DNA from: Chitinophagales bacterium
GTDB taxonomy: Bacteria > Bacteroidota > Bacteroidia > Chitinophagales > Chitinophagaceae
DNA: 32,084 bases
Direction: 5' to 3'
NCBI GenBank assembly: GCA_015654695.1
Contig: JAATGJ010000146.1
Span: forward strand, 1 to 32,084
Part shown: positions 15,333 through 23,485 of the stretch, in pieces
Numbering within the stretch: the stretch's first letter is position 1
How the letters are laid out: every line of letters begins with the position of its first letter
The notes under the pieces: generated by a model
What the model saw: the letters and a program-made list of their open reading frames with translations, nothing else
Told to the model about the DNA's origin: nothing
Databases searched by the model: none
Made by a program: the position numbers and the translations under genes

Positions 15333-15409
15333 CAGAAGTCAGATGCCAGATGCCGTAAGTGAAAAAGTTCGGGTATCTTACCTGAGGCTTCTTACCTCAT
15401 ACCTCATAT
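15333..15409 (+). repeat. Degenerate 7-bp tandem tracts upstream of purL
   Basis: CAGAAGT (15333), CAGATGC (15340) and CAGATGC (15347) are consecutive heptads. A second group in the same 7-bp register is TTCTTAC (15389), CTCATAC (15396) and CTCATAT (15403). The second group ends 5 bases before the -7 element TAGCTTTG. The two groups are partly complementary in style (GTAAG versus CTTAC), so the region may fold back on itself. Confidence 0.65.
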
Positions 15410-15414
15410 TTCCT

Positions 15415-15422
15415 TAGCTTTG
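15415..15422 (+). promoter_or_regulatory. -7 element TAGCTTTG of the purL promoter
   Basis: An exact TAnnTTTG match 36 bases upstream of the chosen purL ATG. No clear -33 TTTG; heptad repeats occupy that position. Confidence 0.55.
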
Positions 15423-15458
15423 CATCTTCTTATTTTACCAGGTTCACAAATTATTTTC

Positions 15459-17690
15459 ATGGAAGTAACAGTAAAGACAGCACGGCAACTCAGGCTGACA
15501 GAACAGGAATTTGAATTAATAACGCAAAAGCTTGGACGTACTCCCAACTTCAATGAACTCTGCGCTTTTTCTGCTATGTGGAGTGAGCATTGCAGTTATA
15601 AAAATTCCATTAAGTGGCTAAAGACATTGCCAAGAGAAGGGGGAAGAATGCTGGTAAAAGCCGGTGAAGAAAATGCAGGGTTGATGGATATAGGCGACGG
15701 ACTTGGCGTAGTATTTAAAATTGAATCGCATAACCATCCTTCCGCTATCGAACCCTTCCAGGGTGCGGCAACTGGTGTAGGTGGAATTCACAGGGATATT
15801 TTTACCATGGGTGCAAGGCCGATAGCCGCACTGAATTCTCTTCGTTTTGGAAATTTAGAGGAAGATAAAACGCAGCATTTACTTTCAGGCGTAGTACATG
15901 GCATAGGTCATTATGGAAATTGTTTTGGTGTACCTACTGTCGGGGGAGAAATCTATTTTGATCAGTGCTATCATACTAACCCACTGGTAAACGCAATGAG
16001 CGTGGGCATTGTAAAAGCAGGTGAAACGGTTTCAGCAATTGCATCGGGAAAAGGAAACCCTGTTATGTTTGTTGGCAGTGCCACAGGTAAAGACGGGATT
16101 GGCGGCGCTTCCTTTGCTTCCGCTGATATTACAGCGGAAAGTACGCAGGATCTTCCTGCTGTACAGGTAGGTGATCCATTCCAGGAAAAGAAGTTATTAG
16201 AAGCTTGTCTTGAAGTAATACAAACTGGCGCTGTAGTGGGTATGCAGGATATGGGCGCTGCAGGAATTATTTGTTCTACCGCCGAAATGAGTGCGAAAGG
16301 AGAAGCAGGAATGCGTATTGACCTGGATAAAGTTCCGGCCAGGCAAAGCAATATGAAGGCATGGGAGTTGTTGTTAAGCGAAAGCCAGGAAAGAATGTTA
16401 CTGGTAGCGGAGAAAGGAAGGGAAGATGAAGTGCAAAAAGTGTTTGATAAATGGGATCTGCCTTGTTCCATGATCGGTGAAGTAACAGATGATGGCATCC
16501 TTAATTTTTATATGCATGGCGAACTGGAGGCATCGCTTCCTGCACATGAACTCGTATTAGGTGGCGGAGCCCCGCAATATGACAGGGAATACCGTGAACC
16601 GGCCTACTTTGCTGAAATAAAAAAATTTGATCCTTCTAAAATTGAAGTACCGGGCAATTTTAAAATTATCGCTGAACAGATCATTCGTCTTCCGTCCATT
16701 GCTTCCAAGCGATGGATATATACACAATATGACAGCATGGTAGGAACGGTTAATTCTTCTACCAATCTTCCCTCGGATGCTGCGATCGTCAGGGTAAAAG
16801 GAACTACGAAAGGAATAGCTGTTACCACTGATTGCAACAGCCGGTACGTATATGCCGATCCATATAAAGGCGCGATGATCGCTGTAAGTGAAGCTGCGAG
16901 AAATATTGTTTGCAGCGGTGGTCAGCCAGTGGGTGTTACCAACTGTTTGAATTTTGGCAACCCGTATGATCCCGAAGTATATTACCAGTTTGTACAAGCG
17001 GTAAAAGGAATGGGAGAAGCCTGCCTGAAATTTGATACACCGGTAACAGGTGGTAATGTTAGTTTTTATAATCAAAACCCTGACGGACCTGTTTACCCGA
17101 CACCTACTATCGGTATGGTAGGTTTGCTGGAAAATATTGATCATAAGATGACATTGGGTTACAGGAGTGAAGGCGATTTACTATATGTATTAGGTGAAAT
17201 GACGAATGATATTAACTGTTCAGAATATTTGCATAAGATATGTGGCGTGGCATTTTCACCAGCTCCGCATTTTGACCTGGATGATGAACATAAACTACAG
17301 CAAAAAACGCTTGAGCTTATATCACAAAACATGATCTTATCTGCGCATGATGTCAGCGAAGGTGGTTTGTTTGTGACCTTATGTGAAAGCGGGTTTAACT
17401 GTGAACTTGGGTTTTCCGTTATTACCAATAATAGTTGCCGGAAAGATGCCTGGCTGTTTGGCGAAGGGCAAAGCAGGATATTGGTAAGTGTGGAATTGGA
17501 AAAAGTAAGTGAATTTGAAAACGCTCTTGGCGATCTCCCTTTCGAAAAGATCGGGGTAGTCACAACCGGGGAGATGGTAATTGATGGTGATTTCTGGGGA
17601 ACCATAGACTGGTGGAAAGAGGAATATGATACAGCTATTGAAAATTATCTTGCTAAAGAACAGGCGGGTTCAGCATTGATCTCTATCTGA
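15459..17690 (+). CDS. purL: Phosphoribosylformylglycinamidine synthase subunit PurL
   Basis: Catalyses the ATP-dependent conversion of FGAR to FGAM in purine synthesis. From the ATG at 15459 (MEVTVKTARQL) it is 743 residues, the size of the small PurL that works with PurS and PurQ. The upstream TTG at 15420 would lie within the promoter. Motifs include FSAMWSEHCSYKNS, the ATP-binding FKIESHNHPSAIEPFQGAAT, GGEIYFDQCYHTNPLVNAMS, QDMGAAGIICSTAEMS, a second AIRS-like half with NCLNFGNPYDPEVY and VTGGNVSFYNQ, and HDVSEGGLFVTLCESG. No purS or purQ is adjacent. A 65-residue membrane protein gene follows after 5 bases and then hldD, which suggests a mixed operon. Confidence 0.97.
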   Translation: MEVTVKTARQLRLTEQEFELITQKLGRTPNFNELCAFSAMWSEHCSYKNSIKWLKTLPREGGRMLVKAGEENAGLMDIGDGLGVVFKIESHNHPSAIEPFQGAATGVGGIHRDIFTMGARPIAALNSLRFGNLEEDKTQHLLSGVVHGIGHYGNCFGVPTVGGEIYFDQCYHTNPLVNAMSVGIVKAGETVSAIASGKGNPVMFVGSATGKDGIGGASFASADITAESTQDLPAVQVGDPFQEKKLLEACLEVIQTGAVVGMQDMGAAGIICSTAEMSAKGEAGMRIDLDKVPARQSNMKAWELLLSESQERMLLVAEKGREDEVQKVFDKWDLPCSMIGEVTDDGILNFYMHGELEASLPAHELVLGGGAPQYDREYREPAYFAEIKKFDPSKIEVPGNFKIIAEQIIRLPSIASKRWIYTQYDSMVGTVNSSTNLPSDAAIVRVKGTTKGIAVTTDCNSRYVYADPYKGAMIAVSEAARNIVCSGGQPVGVTNCLNFGNPYDPEVYYQFVQAVKGMGEACLKFDTPVTGGNVSFYNQNPDGPVYPTPTIGMVGLLENIDHKMTLGYRSEGDLLYVLGEMTNDINCSEYLHKICGVAFSPAPHFDLDDEHKLQQKTLELISQNMILSAHDVSEGGLFVTLCESGFNCELGFSVITNNSCRKDAWLFGEGQSRILVSVELEKVSEFENALGDLPFEKIGVVTTGEMVIDGDFWGTIDWWKEEYDTAIENYLAKEQAGSALISI

Positions 17691-17695
17691 TCGTT

Positions 17696-17893
17696 ATGAA
17701 TAAAAATCTGGGCAAATTCATTGATTTTATTTTTGGTGGCTTTTTTAGTTATATCGGGGCCGCTGTCCGGATACTATTTGTCAACAGAAGATACCATTCA
17801 TTATTGAAAGATACGATGAGTAATTATGTGGGCATGATGATGATGTGTTTCCTGCTTCTGCTCCTGGTCGTTTATATCAGATATTTCTCCTAA
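17696..17893 (+). CDS. Small hypothetical membrane protein
   Basis: 65 residues, with an ATG start 5 bases after the purL stop and an end 14 bases before hldD, so it fits snugly in the operon. It has two hydrophobic segments: a weaker one at residues 8-28 (IDFIFGGFFSYIGAAVRILF) and a strong C-terminal one around residues 44-61 (VGMMMMCFLLLLLVVYIR). A basic loop with NRRYHS lies between them. No family is recognised. Spacing, codon-like composition and position make it a probable real gene. It could influence envelope assembly given hldD downstream, but this is only context. Confidence 0.65.
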   Translation: MNKNLGKFIDFIFGGFFSYIGAAVRILFVNRRYHSLLKDTMSNYVGMMMMCFLLLLLVVYIRYFS

Positions 17894-17907
17894 CCTGAAT
17901 TTTCTTT

Positions 17908-18924
17908 ATGACAGATCGTAATGCAGTTATCATGGTAACCGGGGCAGCGGGCTTTATTGGTAGCTGCATGGTTGGCTATCTGAACCGGGAAGGATATAAG
18001 AAGATCATTATCGTTGATGATTTCAGTGAGGCGGATAAAAAGCAAAACTATATTGGCAAAGAGTTTAACCTTGAAATAGAAAGAGCAGATCTGTTTAACT
18101 GGTTAAGAAAAAATCCTGTTGAAGTTGATTTTGTTTTTCATTTAGGCGCCAGGACTGATACCACAGAGTTTAATTATTCCATCCATGAAGAATTGAATGT
18201 AGAATATTCAAAAAAAATATGGAATTATTGCACAGAAAAAAATATCCCGCTTGTCTATGCATCTTCTGCAGCAACTTATGGCAGCGGTGAATTGGGCTAT
18301 TCCGATGCTCATGAAATAGTGGAAAAACTGCAACCGCTGAATCCTTATGGCGTTTCCAAAAATGAATTTGACAAATGGGCGCTTTCTCAATCCAGGTCTC
18401 AACCATCCTCTCAACCTCCCTTCTGGGCGGGTCTGAAGTTTTTTAATGTATATGGCCCCAATGAATACCACAAGGCAAGAATGGCCAGTGTCATTTTTCA
18501 TTCATTCAATCAGATAAAGGAAAAGGGGAAAGTCCGGTTATTTAAATCCCACCATCCTGGCTATAAAGACGGGGAACAGCTCCGCGACTTTATTTATGTA
18601 AATGATGTTATTGCTGTATGCTACTGGTTTATGCAAAAAAGTACCGCGTCCGGCGAAGTACCGGCTTCAGGGCTTTATAATTTAGGAACGGGTAAGGCCA
18701 GAAGTTTTAATGACCTGGTGACCTCCATTTATTCTGCATTGGATAAAGATGCCAATATCGAATACATTGATACACCTGCTGACATTCGCGATAAGTACCA
18801 GTATTTTACTGAGGCCGATATGGATAAACTTCGTAATGCAGGATACAATGCGGAATTCTATTCGTTGGAAAAAGGAGTAGAAGATTATGTAAAGAAATAC
18901 CTTGCGGGATATATATATTTCTAA
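17908..18924 (+). CDS. hldD: ADP-L-glycero-D-manno-heptose 6-epimerase
   Basis: 338 residues, an extended SDR. It epimerises ADP-D-glycero-manno-heptose to the L,D form used for the lipopolysaccharide inner core. The NADP-binding motif GAAGFIG is at residues 12-18. FHLGARTDTTE, the catalytic YxxxK (Y147, K151 in NPYGVSK) and FFNVYGPNEYHKARMASVIFH are HldD-specific, as is QLRDFIYVNDV. Between the YxxxK helix and FWAGLKFFNVYG there is a short Ser/Gln/Pro-rich stretch encoded by a tandem repeat of TCTCAACC units (about 18397-18418), longer than I would expect from relatives. The gene lies 14 bases after the small membrane protein gene and 68 bases before proC. Confidence 0.93.
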   Translation: MTDRNAVIMVTGAAGFIGSCMVGYLNREGYKKIIIVDDFSEADKKQNYIGKEFNLEIERADLFNWLRKNPVEVDFVFHLGARTDTTEFNYSIHEELNVEYSKKIWNYCTEKNIPLVYASSAATYGSGELGYSDAHEIVEKLQPLNPYGVSKNEFDKWALSQSRSQPSSQPPFWAGLKFFNVYGPNEYHKARMASVIFHSFNQIKEKGKVRLFKSHHPGYKDGEQLRDFIYVNDVIAVCYWFMQKSTASGEVPASGLYNLGTGKARSFNDLVTSIYSALDKDANIEYIDTPADIRDKYQYFTEADMDKLRNAGYNAEFYSLEKGVEDYVKKYLAGYIYF

Positions 18925-18992
18925 AAGAAAAAGAGCAGGTACTGTTCCTTCAGCTATTCTTTGTAGCATGTATCTTTACAAAAACTAAGAAG

Positions 18993-19787
18993 ATGGGTAA
19001 AAAAATTGCCATTATTGGCGGAGGCAACCTGGGTTCGGCTATAGCGGAAGGCTTATTAATAAGTAAGTTTAGCAAAGCATCAGACCTTATTGTAACAAAA
19101 CGTAATACATCTACACTCCGGTCGCTGAATGAGAGGGGCGTTGAAATAACGGATAACAATTCTCTTGCTGTTAAAAACGGAGATGTGATCATCCTGGCGG
19201 TAAAACCTTTCCAGGTATCGGAAGTACTGGCTGCTGTAAAAAAAGATCTTACGGGTAAAAAAATCCTGATCTCTGTAGTAACGGGAGTTACTATCGGGGA
19301 TATGGAGACAGTAGTCGGAAAGAAAGTACCTATGTTTCGTGCTATGCCCAATACAGCTATCGCTATCCAGGAGAGTATGACCTGCATTTCCAGTAAAGAC
19401 GCCGGTACCGCTGATGTTAAATATGTAAATGACCTGTTCAGCCGGCTCGGCAAAGTGGTGACAATAGATGAAAAACTGATGGAAGCGGCCACTATCCTAG
19501 GCGCCTGCGGAACTGCTTATGCTATGCGATATATAAGAGCGAACATACAGGGCGGTATTGAAATAGGTTTCGATGCACCCACTGCTTCACTGATAGCTGC
19601 GCAAACGGTGAAAGGAGCCGCGCAATTATTGTTAACAAAAGGATCACACCCGGAACAGGAGATAGATAAAGTAACAACTCCCAAAGGCTGTACTATTGCG
19701 GGATTGAATGAGATGGAGCACCAGGGGTTTAGTTCTTCGTTGATACGCGGCATTGTGGCGAGTTATAAGAAGATCGCGAAGGATTAA
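18993..19787 (+). CDS. proC: Pyrroline-5-carboxylate reductase
   Basis: 264 residues, the normal ProC length. It reduces pyrroline-5-carboxylate to proline with NAD(P)H, the final step of proline synthesis. The N-terminal Rossmann motif is IIGGGNLGSAIAEGLL. VKPFQVSEVLAAV follows, then VSVVTGVTIG-like sequence and FRAMPNTAIAIQESMTCIS, which carries the conserved RxMPNxP-type region. The C-terminal dimerisation domain ends in PKGCTIAGLNEMEHQGFSS, the P5CR signature. It is co-directional with hldD. An imperfect -7-like TATCTTTA at 18971-18978 may give it its own promoter. Confidence 0.96.
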   Translation: MGKKIAIIGGGNLGSAIAEGLLISKFSKASDLIVTKRNTSTLRSLNERGVEITDNNSLAVKNGDVIILAVKPFQVSEVLAAVKKDLTGKKILISVVTGVTIGDMETVVGKKVPMFRAMPNTAIAIQESMTCISSKDAGTADVKYVNDLFSRLGKVVTIDEKLMEAATILGACGTAYAMRYIRANIQGGIEIGFDAPTASLIAAQTVKGAAQLLLTKGSHPEQEIDKVTTPKGCTIAGLNEMEHQGFSSSLIRGIVASYKKIAKD

Positions 19788-19895
19788 ACACAAAAAACTA
19801 TCATTTATCGCAACAGATCAGGACAGTCAACCAGCTTATTCTATTTAACTTTCGCAATAGTATCACTCATTTTCTTTTTTAAACTATTTGCCATC

Positions 19896-22589
19896 ATGAG
19901 AAAATCCGTTTTTTTAGTTGTTATACTTTTTACCGGTATCACCTGTTTTGCACAGGTTAAAGTTCAGTCCTTACTTACAGAAAATCTTATTGATCCAGTT
20001 GGCCTGGATACCAGGAAACCCCGGTTTAGCTGGCAATTACAAAGCGACTTGCGGAATGTATTACAAACAGCTTACGAAATAAAAGTTAGTTCCGGCAAAT
20101 CAATTGCCTGGGCCAGTGGTAAGATCGCTTCCGGCCAGTCAGTACATGTATCTTATGCTGGCATAGCATTAGAAAGCGGGAAGAAATATAGCTGGCAGGT
20201 GCGTGTATGGGATAATAATGGTAAAAGTTCGGCATGGAGTAGCCCTGCTTTTTTTCAAATGGCCTTGCTGAATGCAGGCGATTGGAAAGCGAAATGGATA
20301 GAACCGGGCTATGCAGAAGATTCAGTGATGCGACCCAGTCCTTTATTCAGAAAACAATTTAACACTGCTAAAAAAATTGTTTCCGCAACGGCATATATAA
20401 CATCACATGGATTGTATGAAGCTTTTATCAATGGTAAAAGAATAGGAGATGCTTTTTTAACACCGGGATGGACTAGTTATAATAAACGATTACAGTACCA
20501 GGTATATGATGTTACAGGTTTGCTGCAGCAGGGTAGTAATGCCATAGGAGCTGAACTGGGCAGCGGATGGTACAGGGGCAATCTTGCATGGGGAGGTATG
20601 AAGAATATATATGGTAAAAACCTGGCCTTGTTATTTCAGTTAGGGATAACCTATGCAGATGGTTCTGCTGAAACGATTGTTTCTGATGAAACCTGGAAGT
20701 CATCAACAGGCAGTATCAGCAGCTCAGAAATATATCATGGTGAAATGATTGATGGAAGAAATGAAAAAGATGGATGGAAAACGCCACAATACAACGATAA
20801 AAACTGGAGCGGAGTAGTAACAGCGGATCATCCGAAAGATATTCTTATTGCTACCTACAATGAGCCAATAAAGAAACAGGAAACTTTTCCCGCTATAAAA
20901 TTAATAACCACACCTGCCGGAGAAAAAGTATTGGATTTTGGGCAGAACCTGGTGGGATGGGTAGTGGTAAAAGCCAAAGGAAATGCAGGTAATAAAATAG
21001 AAATTCAACATGCGGAAGTGCTGGACAAAAAAGGAAATTTTTATATAACCAATCTTCGTGCTGCCAAAGCAACAGCTACCTATATTTTAAAAGGCGGCAC
21101 TGAAGAAATTTTTGAACCGCATTTTACATTTTACGGTTTCCGTTATATAAAGATCGAAGGCTATCCGGGTGAAATAAAGCCAGAGAATTTTACAGCGGTT
21201 GCACTTTATTCCGCCATGCCTGCCACGGGAAGTTTTTCTTCATCCAATGCACTGATCAACCAGTTGCAGCATAATATACAGTGGGGACAGAACGGAAATT
21301 TCCTGGATGTACCTACAGATTGTCCTCAGCGTGATGAACGACTCGGCTGGACAGGTGATGCACAGGTTTTTTCCCGAACGGCTGCTTATAACAGGAACGT
21401 AAATAATTTCTTCGGCAAATGGCTGAAAGATGTGGCCGCCGATCAGCAACCGAATGGAAGCGTGCCCTTTGTTGTTCCGAATGTGTTAGGGCCAACAGCA
21501 GGAGCCTCAGCTGGATGGGCTGATGTTGCTACCATTATCCCCTGGAATATGTATATGGCTTATGCAGATACACAAATATTAAGGGACCAATACAACAGTA
21601 TGAAGTCGTGGGTGGAGTACATGCATACGCAAAGTAAAAATGAACTCTGGAATACCGGCTTTCATTTTGGTGACTGGCTCTTCTATCGCCCCGATGACGA
21701 TAACGATGGCAGGGCGGCTGTTACCGATAAATATTTAATAGCGCAGTGCTTTTTTGCGCATTCAACTCAATTGCTGATCAATGCGGCAAAAGTGCTGGGA
21801 AAGAATGATGACGTTACTATGTATTCAACTTTATTACAAAGAATAAAAGATGCTTTTGCAAAGGAATACATGACATCCAACGGGCGACTGGTGTCCGGTA
21901 CGCAAACCGCCTATGTACTGGCGTTGAATTTTGATATGTTGCCTGAACCGCTTCGCCAGCAGTCAGCTGACCGGCTGGCAGAAAATGTACAGGCATATAA
22001 TAATCATTTGACAACAGGTTTTCTTGGTACACCTTACCTATGCGATGTGCTGAGCCGGTATGGTTATGACAGCGTTGCGTATAAACTATTACTGCAGGAA
22101 TCATATCCTTCCTGGCTGTACCCGGTAAAGATGGGCGCGACTACTATATGGGAAAGATGGGACGGGCAAAAACCAGACAGTTCCTTTCAAACACCCGGAA
22201 TGAATTCGTTTAACCATTATGCTTATGGCGCTATTGGCGACTGGATGTACAGAACAGTAGCAGGGCTTCGTGAAGGAGCGCCGGGTTATAAAGAAATTAT
22301 TATTCAGCCACATCCGGGTGGAAAGCTGACGCAAGCAAATGCTGATCTGAAAACGTATTATGGAAAAATTTCTTCTCATTGGAAAATAGATAATGATAAA
22401 TTTCAGTTGGATGTAGAAATACCCGTTAATACAAAAGCTACTGTGTATATTCCTGCAGGAAGTGCCAATGATATTCTTGAAAATGGTAACCCCTTATCAT
22501 CGGTGAGTGATATTAAAATTGCAGGAATTGAAAAGGGATATGTGATAGTGATGATTGGTTCGGGTGTTTATCATTTCCGAGCGAAATGA
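19896..22589 (+). CDS. Secreted GH78 alpha-L-rhamnosidase
   Basis: 897 residues with a cleavable signal peptide (MRKSVFLVVILFTGITCFAQ). It releases terminal alpha-L-rhamnose from plant or bacterial glycans, probably in the periplasm. Domain order follows GH78: an N-terminal fibronectin-like domain (LDTRKPRFSWQL, KKYSWQVRVWD), the Bac_rhamnosid N-terminal lectin-like domain (ITSHGLYEAFINGKRIGD, LTPGWTSYNKRLQYQVYDVT), a concanavalin-like domain (DFGQNLVGWVVV), an (alpha/alpha)6 catalytic domain, and a C-terminal beta-domain (EIIIQPHPGGKL). Catalytic candidates are D480 and E481 in CPQRDERLGWTGDAQ and E753 in TTIWERWDG. No SusC/SusD pair is nearby, so it is not in a visible polysaccharide utilisation locus. 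Its terminator overlaps the stop codon. Confidence 0.95.
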   Translation: MRKSVFLVVILFTGITCFAQVKVQSLLTENLIDPVGLDTRKPRFSWQLQSDLRNVLQTAYEIKVSSGKSIAWASGKIASGQSVHVSYAGIALESGKKYSWQVRVWDNNGKSSAWSSPAFFQMALLNAGDWKAKWIEPGYAEDSVMRPSPLFRKQFNTAKKIVSATAYITSHGLYEAFINGKRIGDAFLTPGWTSYNKRLQYQVYDVTGLLQQGSNAIGAELGSGWYRGNLAWGGMKNIYGKNLALLFQLGITYADGSAETIVSDETWKSSTGSISSSEIYHGEMIDGRNEKDGWKTPQYNDKNWSGVVTADHPKDILIATYNEPIKKQETFPAIKLITTPAGEKVLDFGQNLVGWVVVKAKGNAGNKIEIQHAEVLDKKGNFYITNLRAAKATATYILKGGTEEIFEPHFTFYGFRYIKIEGYPGEIKPENFTAVALYSAMPATGSFSSSNALINQLQHNIQWGQNGNFLDVPTDCPQRDERLGWTGDAQVFSRTAAYNRNVNNFFGKWLKDVAADQQPNGSVPFVVPNVLGPTAGASAGWADVATIIPWNMYMAYADTQILRDQYNSMKSWVEYMHTQSKNELWNTGFHFGDWLFYRPDDDNDGRAAVTDKYLIAQCFFAHSTQLLINAAKVLGKNDDVTMYSTLLQRIKDAFAKEYMTSNGRLVSGTQTAYVLALNFDMLPEPLRQQSADRLAENVQAYNNHLTTGFLGTPYLCDVLSRYGYDSVAYKLLLQESYPSWLYPVKMGATTIWERWDGQKPDSSFQTPGMNSFNHYAYGAIGDWMYRTVAGLREGAPGYKEIIIQPHPGGKLTQANADLKTYYGKISSHWKIDNDKFQLDVEIPVNTKATVYIPAGSANDILENGNPLSSVSDIKIAGIEKGYVIVMIGSGVYHFRAK

Positions 22590-22606
22590 TAAACACTTTT
22601 TATTTT
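22564..22606 (+). terminator. Rho-independent terminator overlapping the rhamnosidase stop codon
   Basis: A perfect 14-bp stem (GTGTTTATCATTTC at 22564-22577, complement at 22583-22596) with a 5-base loop is followed by TTTTTATTTT. The left arm encodes codons near the C-terminus. The right arm contains the TGA stop (22587-22589) and an adjacent in-frame TAA. Confidence 0.92.
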
Positions 22607-22632
22607 AAAGATTATTGGATGACATTTTTAGG

Positions 22633-23340
22633 TTAAGTAAACTTCATGCTTTGAATTTTCTGCCATTCGAAATATAGTAATTCCCTTCCTATATCAATGA
22701 TATTATCAGATTTTTGTAAGAAACTAAAATTGTCATATTCGTTGACATCATGATCACTTCTATTCATGTGTTTTTCTAAAATGCCTATTAATTCCTCCGT
22801 TGACTTAAGCAAATTTTCATGTTGAGAGATTTGAGGACTAAGAAGTAGGCGAAGCTTATTTCTATTGTAGTTGATTTTTTCATGCAGTTTTTTCTTTAAT
22901 TCTTCATTTTGAATTGGCTCTTGAAACTCCATATTTAGTAGCTTACATTGAGTCAATAAGTCACTTATACAATGTCGCACATCATTAATCCACTCTTGCC
23001 TATTGGTTGAATTAAGCGTTGAGATATATTCCAGCGAAGCCATTTTGGCTGAATTTTCAATTTGATCCTTAACGGTTTTAATAGATGTTTTTTTTGTGGA
23101 ATTTGATATTATAAGATTAACAGCAACGCTTAGTAAAGCGATAATTAGTGAAGCCACCCAAGGCATTGAGGGGCTTTCGTACCATTTCTTTGAGGTTGCT
23201 TTTTCCAGTGCCTGGATTTTGAGGGTATCAATTTTTACCTTATACTCTATTAGCGATTTTTTTGAAGTATCAGTTTGGGAATAGTTAATTAGAGGTATGG
23301 ACATTACTAAGAATAAACCTAAAAATATTTTGTGTTTCAT
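22633..23340 (-). CDS. Hypothetical single-pass membrane protein with cytosolic helical domain
   Basis: 235 residues, family not recognised. An N-terminal signal peptide (MKHKIFLGLFLVMSIPLINYSQ) is followed by a short Lys-rich periplasmic stub and a transmembrane segment near residues 60-80 (WVASLIIALLSVAVNLIIS). About 155 residues of mostly helical, charged sequence follow and should lie in the cytosol. That domain contains NRQEWINDVRHCISDLL and NKLRLLLSPQISQHENLL, a pattern I associate with uncharacterised bacterial membrane proteins of scattered distribution. Composition is visibly more AT-rich than the flanking enzymes, and it sits alone between a rightward rhamnosidase and a leftward amidohydrolase, which is compatible with acquisition. 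Function unknown. Confidence 0.75.
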   Translation of the reverse strand: MKHKIFLGLFLVMSIPLINYSQTDTSKKSLIEYKVKIDTLKIQALEKATSKKWYESPSMPWVASLIIALLSVAVNLIISNSTKKTSIKTVKDQIENSAKMASLEYISTLNSTNRQEWINDVRHCISDLLTQCKLLNMEFQEPIQNEELKKKLHEKINYNRNKLRLLLSPQISQHENLLKSTEELIGILEKHMNRSDHDVNEYDNFSFLQKSDNIIDIGRELLYFEWQKIQSMKFT

Positions 23341-23485
23341 ATTAAAAAGATATTTGCCTGACTGGTTTTGGCATTTTAATTAACTCTCAATGTCGAAATG
23401 AACAAAATCACAATGCAATACTACAATCCATAATTTCAACGTAACATAAGCCGAATAACAATATTGCAGGGGGATATAAAAAAAT
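23341..23485. other. AT-rich intergenic region
   Basis: This stretch lies between two leftward genes. It should hold the promoter of the hypothetical membrane protein (a near match TATCTTTT on the minus strand close to its start) and the 3' end of the amidohydrolase transcript. I see no convincing terminator or RNA gene. Confidence 0.4.

Noticed and set aside
16557-17144. A 195-codon antisense open frame inside purL.
   Set aside because: It lies wholly opposite a highly conserved enzyme and its translation has no recognisable domain.
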